Assembly (NCBI GenBank): GCA_030630065.1
Contig: DAOVNU010000027.1
Location: 1 to 7,643 of the forward strand
Length of the DNA stretch: 7,643 nucleotides
From: a bacterium
Lineage (GTDB): Bacteria; Ratteibacteria; UBA8468
Direction of reading: 5' to 3'
The notes below the pieces were generated by a model that saw only the letters and a program-made list of their open reading frames with translations, did not search any database and was not told where the DNA came from. The translations under genes and the position numbers were made by a program. Positions 5,909 through 7,643 of this stretch are shown here, piece by piece (positions within the stretch are counted from its first letter, which is position 1; every line of letters begins with the position of its first letter).

Positions 5909-7312
5909 TTATCTCCGTTCTTTTTTATTGGTAATTGCTAAGAGCATCGTTACCACTGCCATCAGGAAAAGCCATCTGCTAACACTGGGCAAAATCTCAT
6001 TAACCGTATCTACCATCTGGTAGGTATTCAAAAGAGAAATACCTTTTGCGACCAATGTCAAAGTAACCAGGAACCAGAGAAAAATAGCAATCTGTCTTTT
6101 ATCCTTAATCGAGCGCAGGAAAGAGCAGATAATGAGTACCCAGAAAAACCAGGAAATTCTCTGCCAGTTATCCAGAGAACAAAGATAGGAGAAAGTGCCG
6201 ATGAAGGGCTCAAAAATATAATGGGACTTCGTGTAGAATTTCTTCGGATAAGTAATAACCCTGAATCTTGAAACCTCCCTTTTCCGTAAGGCCTCAAGGA
6301 TTGTCTTCTTGTGTGCTTTTTTATTTAGTTTCTGCCGATTATCCATCCTGAACCCTGTCCAGACATCACAGAAACTACCCCAGCCGTGCCAGTTACTTCC
6401 CCCCACCATTACTAAATTATACTTTTTGCAGAGGGTAATTATCTCTTTTTTTAATTTCGGTTTAAGGGGACGGGAGGAGTAACCGGCAATCTCAAACCCG
6501 TCAACCCCGGTTTTAGCCAACTCCTCCAGGGATAATGGCGGTTTTCTCTTTCCCCAGAAATGGGGAACAATTACCGCCCCTTTCTGCCGGTGCACCGCTT
6601 TTACCAAATCGGATAAACTTTCATATCGGTTTTTATCTATGTCCTTTTTAATTCCCAAAGCGTTAATGTGACTCCCGTTGAAATTAATCTCCTGTCCGGC
6701 AATGACGAAGCCATCGATAGAATTCTTCCGGAGCATCTCTTCCTGGGCAAGCGGAGCCGCCCCAATCCAGTTATGTTCCGTTATTGCCCAACCATCAAAG
6801 CCGCAATTAAGATGCCAGAGGATACTTCTCTCCAGAGTAGCGCTTCCATCGTGGGAATAAATGGTATGAGAATGCAGGTCAAGGAAAATCTCATTCGGGT
6901 TTTTCGTGTTAAGCGAATATTGCGGCAGGGGAAAGAGGAAAAGGTAAAGAACAAAAAGTAGAAAGGAAACAATGATGACAATTATTCCGCGCAATAAACT
7001 TAAGCATTTTTTAAGAGGCGGGGTCCTCAATTTGACAAAACCAACAATAAGCCAGATGGCTAAAAGCCAGATTAGCCAGGAGGAAAGTTGTAATTTTGGT
7101 TCGGCAAAATTGTAAAAATAAAAGGGGAAATCAAGAAACGGAGCAAAAATCTTTGCCGAGAGCGGGGCGGTGAGATGAACGTTTTTTGCCCTCAGCCCTG
7201 TCTCGGCATTAATTAATTCTCTTGAAGAATGAGGTAAAAAGAAAAGGACAAGAAGACCGGCAAGAATAACAATCAACCACCAAATCCTCTTCTTTTTCAT
7301 TTTATTCGTCAT
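5909..7312 (-). CDS. Multi-pass membrane protein with central PHP phosphoesterase domain
   Basis: A 467-residue protein. Predicted membrane segments lie at about 10-27, 77-94 and 107-130, then after the soluble domain at about 386-400, 407-428 and 446-461. Residues 141-320 are a PHP domain: 'FLDLHSHTIYSHDGS' (Asp145, His147, His149, Asp155), 'AITEHNW' (Glu179, His180), 'AGQEIN' (Glu208), 'SHINALGI' (His215), 'VPHFWG' (His251), 'GFEIAG' and 'GGSNWHGWG' (Asn307, His309). The usual motif is G-S-D-A-H, so the metal-binding Asp is Asn here. Soluble relatives are metal-dependent phosphoesterases acting on nucleotides or small phosphates; the substrate here is unknown. The start overlaps the HIT stop as ATGA. 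A second in-frame ATG (Met5) exists and neither has a good Shine-Dalgarno. The stop abuts the next ATG. Codons 92-99 (FVKLRTPP) come from a repeat-like stretch. Confidence 0.83.
   Translation of the reverse strand: MTNKMKKKRIWWLIVILAGLLVLFFLPHSSRELINAETGLRAKNVHLTAPLSAKIFAPFLDFPFYFYNFAEPKLQLSSWLIWLLAIWLIVGFVKLRTPPLKKCLSLLRGIIVIIVSFLLFVLYLFLFPLPQYSLNTKNPNEIFLDLHSHTIYSHDGSATLERSILWHLNCGFDGWAITEHNWIGAAPLAQEEMLRKNSIDGFVIAGQEINFNGSHINALGIKKDIDKNRYESLSDLVKAVHRQKGAVIVPHFWGKRKPPLSLEELAKTGVDGFEIAGYSSRPLKPKLKKEIITLCKKYNLVMVGGSNWHGWGSFCDVWTGFRMDNRQKLNKKAHKKTILEALRKREVSRFRVITYPKKFYTKSHYIFEPFIGTFSYLCSLDNWQRISWFFWVLIICSFLRSIKDKRQIAIFLWFLVTLTLVAKGISLLNTYQMVDTVNEILPSVSRWLFLMAVVTMLLAITNKKERR
5913..5916 (-). 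promoter_or_regulatory. Shine-Dalgarno GGAG that decides the start at 5908
   Basis: GGAG lies four bases before the ATG at 5908, inside the last codons of the membrane PHP gene (…AAC GGA GAT AA ATG region). It favours 5908 over the ATG at 5893, which has only repeat-derived sequence in front of it. Confidence 0.6.
7017..7041 (-). repeat. Possible second, diverged repeat unit inside the membrane PHP gene
   Basis: On the minus strand it reads TTTTGTCAAAT, then TGAGGACCCCGCC. The first 11 bases are identical to the start of the unit at 5875-5903 (5892-5902 against 7030-7040), and both go on to a G/A-rich then C-rich end. It is read in frame as FVKLRTPP just after a membrane segment, in a different frame from the first unit. 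Chance similarity is possible over so short a stretch. Confidence 0.3.
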
Positions 7313-7643
7313 TGCAATAATTTTCTCAATTCCTGATACAATTCCTCCAGGGACTGCGAAATGACATTTGTTTTCGCAATGAGCGGCATAAAATTGGTGT
7401 CCCCATTCCAGCGCGGGACAAGATGGATGTGCAGGTGTCCGGGGAAACCGGCTCCGGCAACCTTTCCTGAATTAATCCCGATATTAAAGCCCCCAGATTT
7501 TAAGGTTTTCTTTATAATTTTAACAGAAAGATTGACTAATTTCCACAATTCCATTACTTCTTTCTCTTTAAGTTGAGAAATTTCCTTAATGTGGCGATAG
7601 GGAGCAAGCATCAAATGCCCGTTATTGTAAGGGAATTTATTCA
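7309..7643 (-). CDS. HIT-family nucleotide hydrolase/transferase, 5' end outside window
   Basis: The frame is open through the right edge, so the N terminus is missing; an apparent TTG start at 7614 is internal, because the codons before it read NKFPYNNGHL, a conserved part of the family. The visible 110 residues continue 'MLAPYRHIKEISQL', a helix 'EKEVMELWKLVNLSVKIIKKTL', 'GFNIGINSGKVAGAGFPGHLHIHLVPRWNGDTNFMP' and a C-terminal helix. 'HLHIHLVPRW' is the histidine triad, whose middle His forms the nucleotidyl intermediate. The segment 'NNGHLM.APYRH' places it with the HIT branch related to Ap4A phosphorylase/hydrolase, which acts on dinucleoside polyphosphates or nucleotide phosphoramidates in the cytoplasm. 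The stop overlaps the next gene as ATGA, so it is probably the first visible gene of the upstream operon. Family call is firm, substrate is not. Confidence 0.92.
   Translation of the reverse strand, partial: NKFPYNNGHLMLAPYRHIKEISQLKEKEVMELWKLVNLSVKIIKKTLKSGGFNIGINSGKVAGAGFPGHLHIHLVPRWNGDTNFMPLIAKTNVISQSLEELYQELRKLLQ

Noticed and set aside
7612..7614. TTG as the start codon of the HIT gene
   Set aside because: Upstream codons to the window edge stay open and read NKFPYNNGH, a conserved HIT-family segment, so the true start is outside the window.

Overview
The window looks like part of a chromosome from an uncultured Gram-negative (diderm) bacterium with moderate G+C. The outer-membrane barrel protein ending in phenylalanine, the several Sec signal peptides, the FecR-domain protein and a secreted protein that runs into a Gly-rich tract ending in Cys at the window edge are the reasons. 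My best guess is a candidate phylum such as Omnitrophota or a relative. This rests on protein style only; no rRNA or phylogenetic marker is present. Every credible gene is on the minus strand, so the reading order is from high to low coordinates. There is no non-coding stretch over 50 bases, and I see no tRNA, rRNA, CRISPR array or complete mobile element.

The upstream block (7643 down to 3154) is a tightly packed, probably co-transcribed set: a HIT-family nucleotide hydrolase/transferase (5' end outside the window), a multi-pass membrane protein with a PHP phosphoesterase domain, a small secreted protein of unknown function, a secreted transglutaminase-like protein with an intact Cys-His-Asp triad, and an endonuclease Q-like DNA repair enzyme (PHP domain plus a four-Cys zinc site). 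Junctions are ATGA, directly abutting, a 43-base overlap, and TAATG, which suggests translational coupling. The block therefore joins nucleotide/DNA maintenance genes to envelope genes of unknown role.

The downstream block (3108 down to 1) starts at its own sigma-70-type promoter, placed so close to the first ATG that the mRNA would be almost leaderless. It encodes a TPR plus outer-membrane beta-barrel protein, a periplasmic FecR-domain protein and a large secreted fibronectin-type-III protein cut off by the window edge in a Gly-rich tract ending in Cys. Together they look like a cell-surface or secretion/assembly module: a barrel with a periplasmic TPR, a periplasmic ligand- or glycan-binding-like FecR protein and an exported surface protein that could be its client.

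The most unusual signal is a pair of short related sequences (5875-5903 and 7017-7041) sharing an 11-base core. The first looks like the REP-type repeats I associate with RAYT (Y1) transposases. It sits exactly at a gene junction and supplies the start region of a secreted protein; the second is read through inside the membrane PHP gene.
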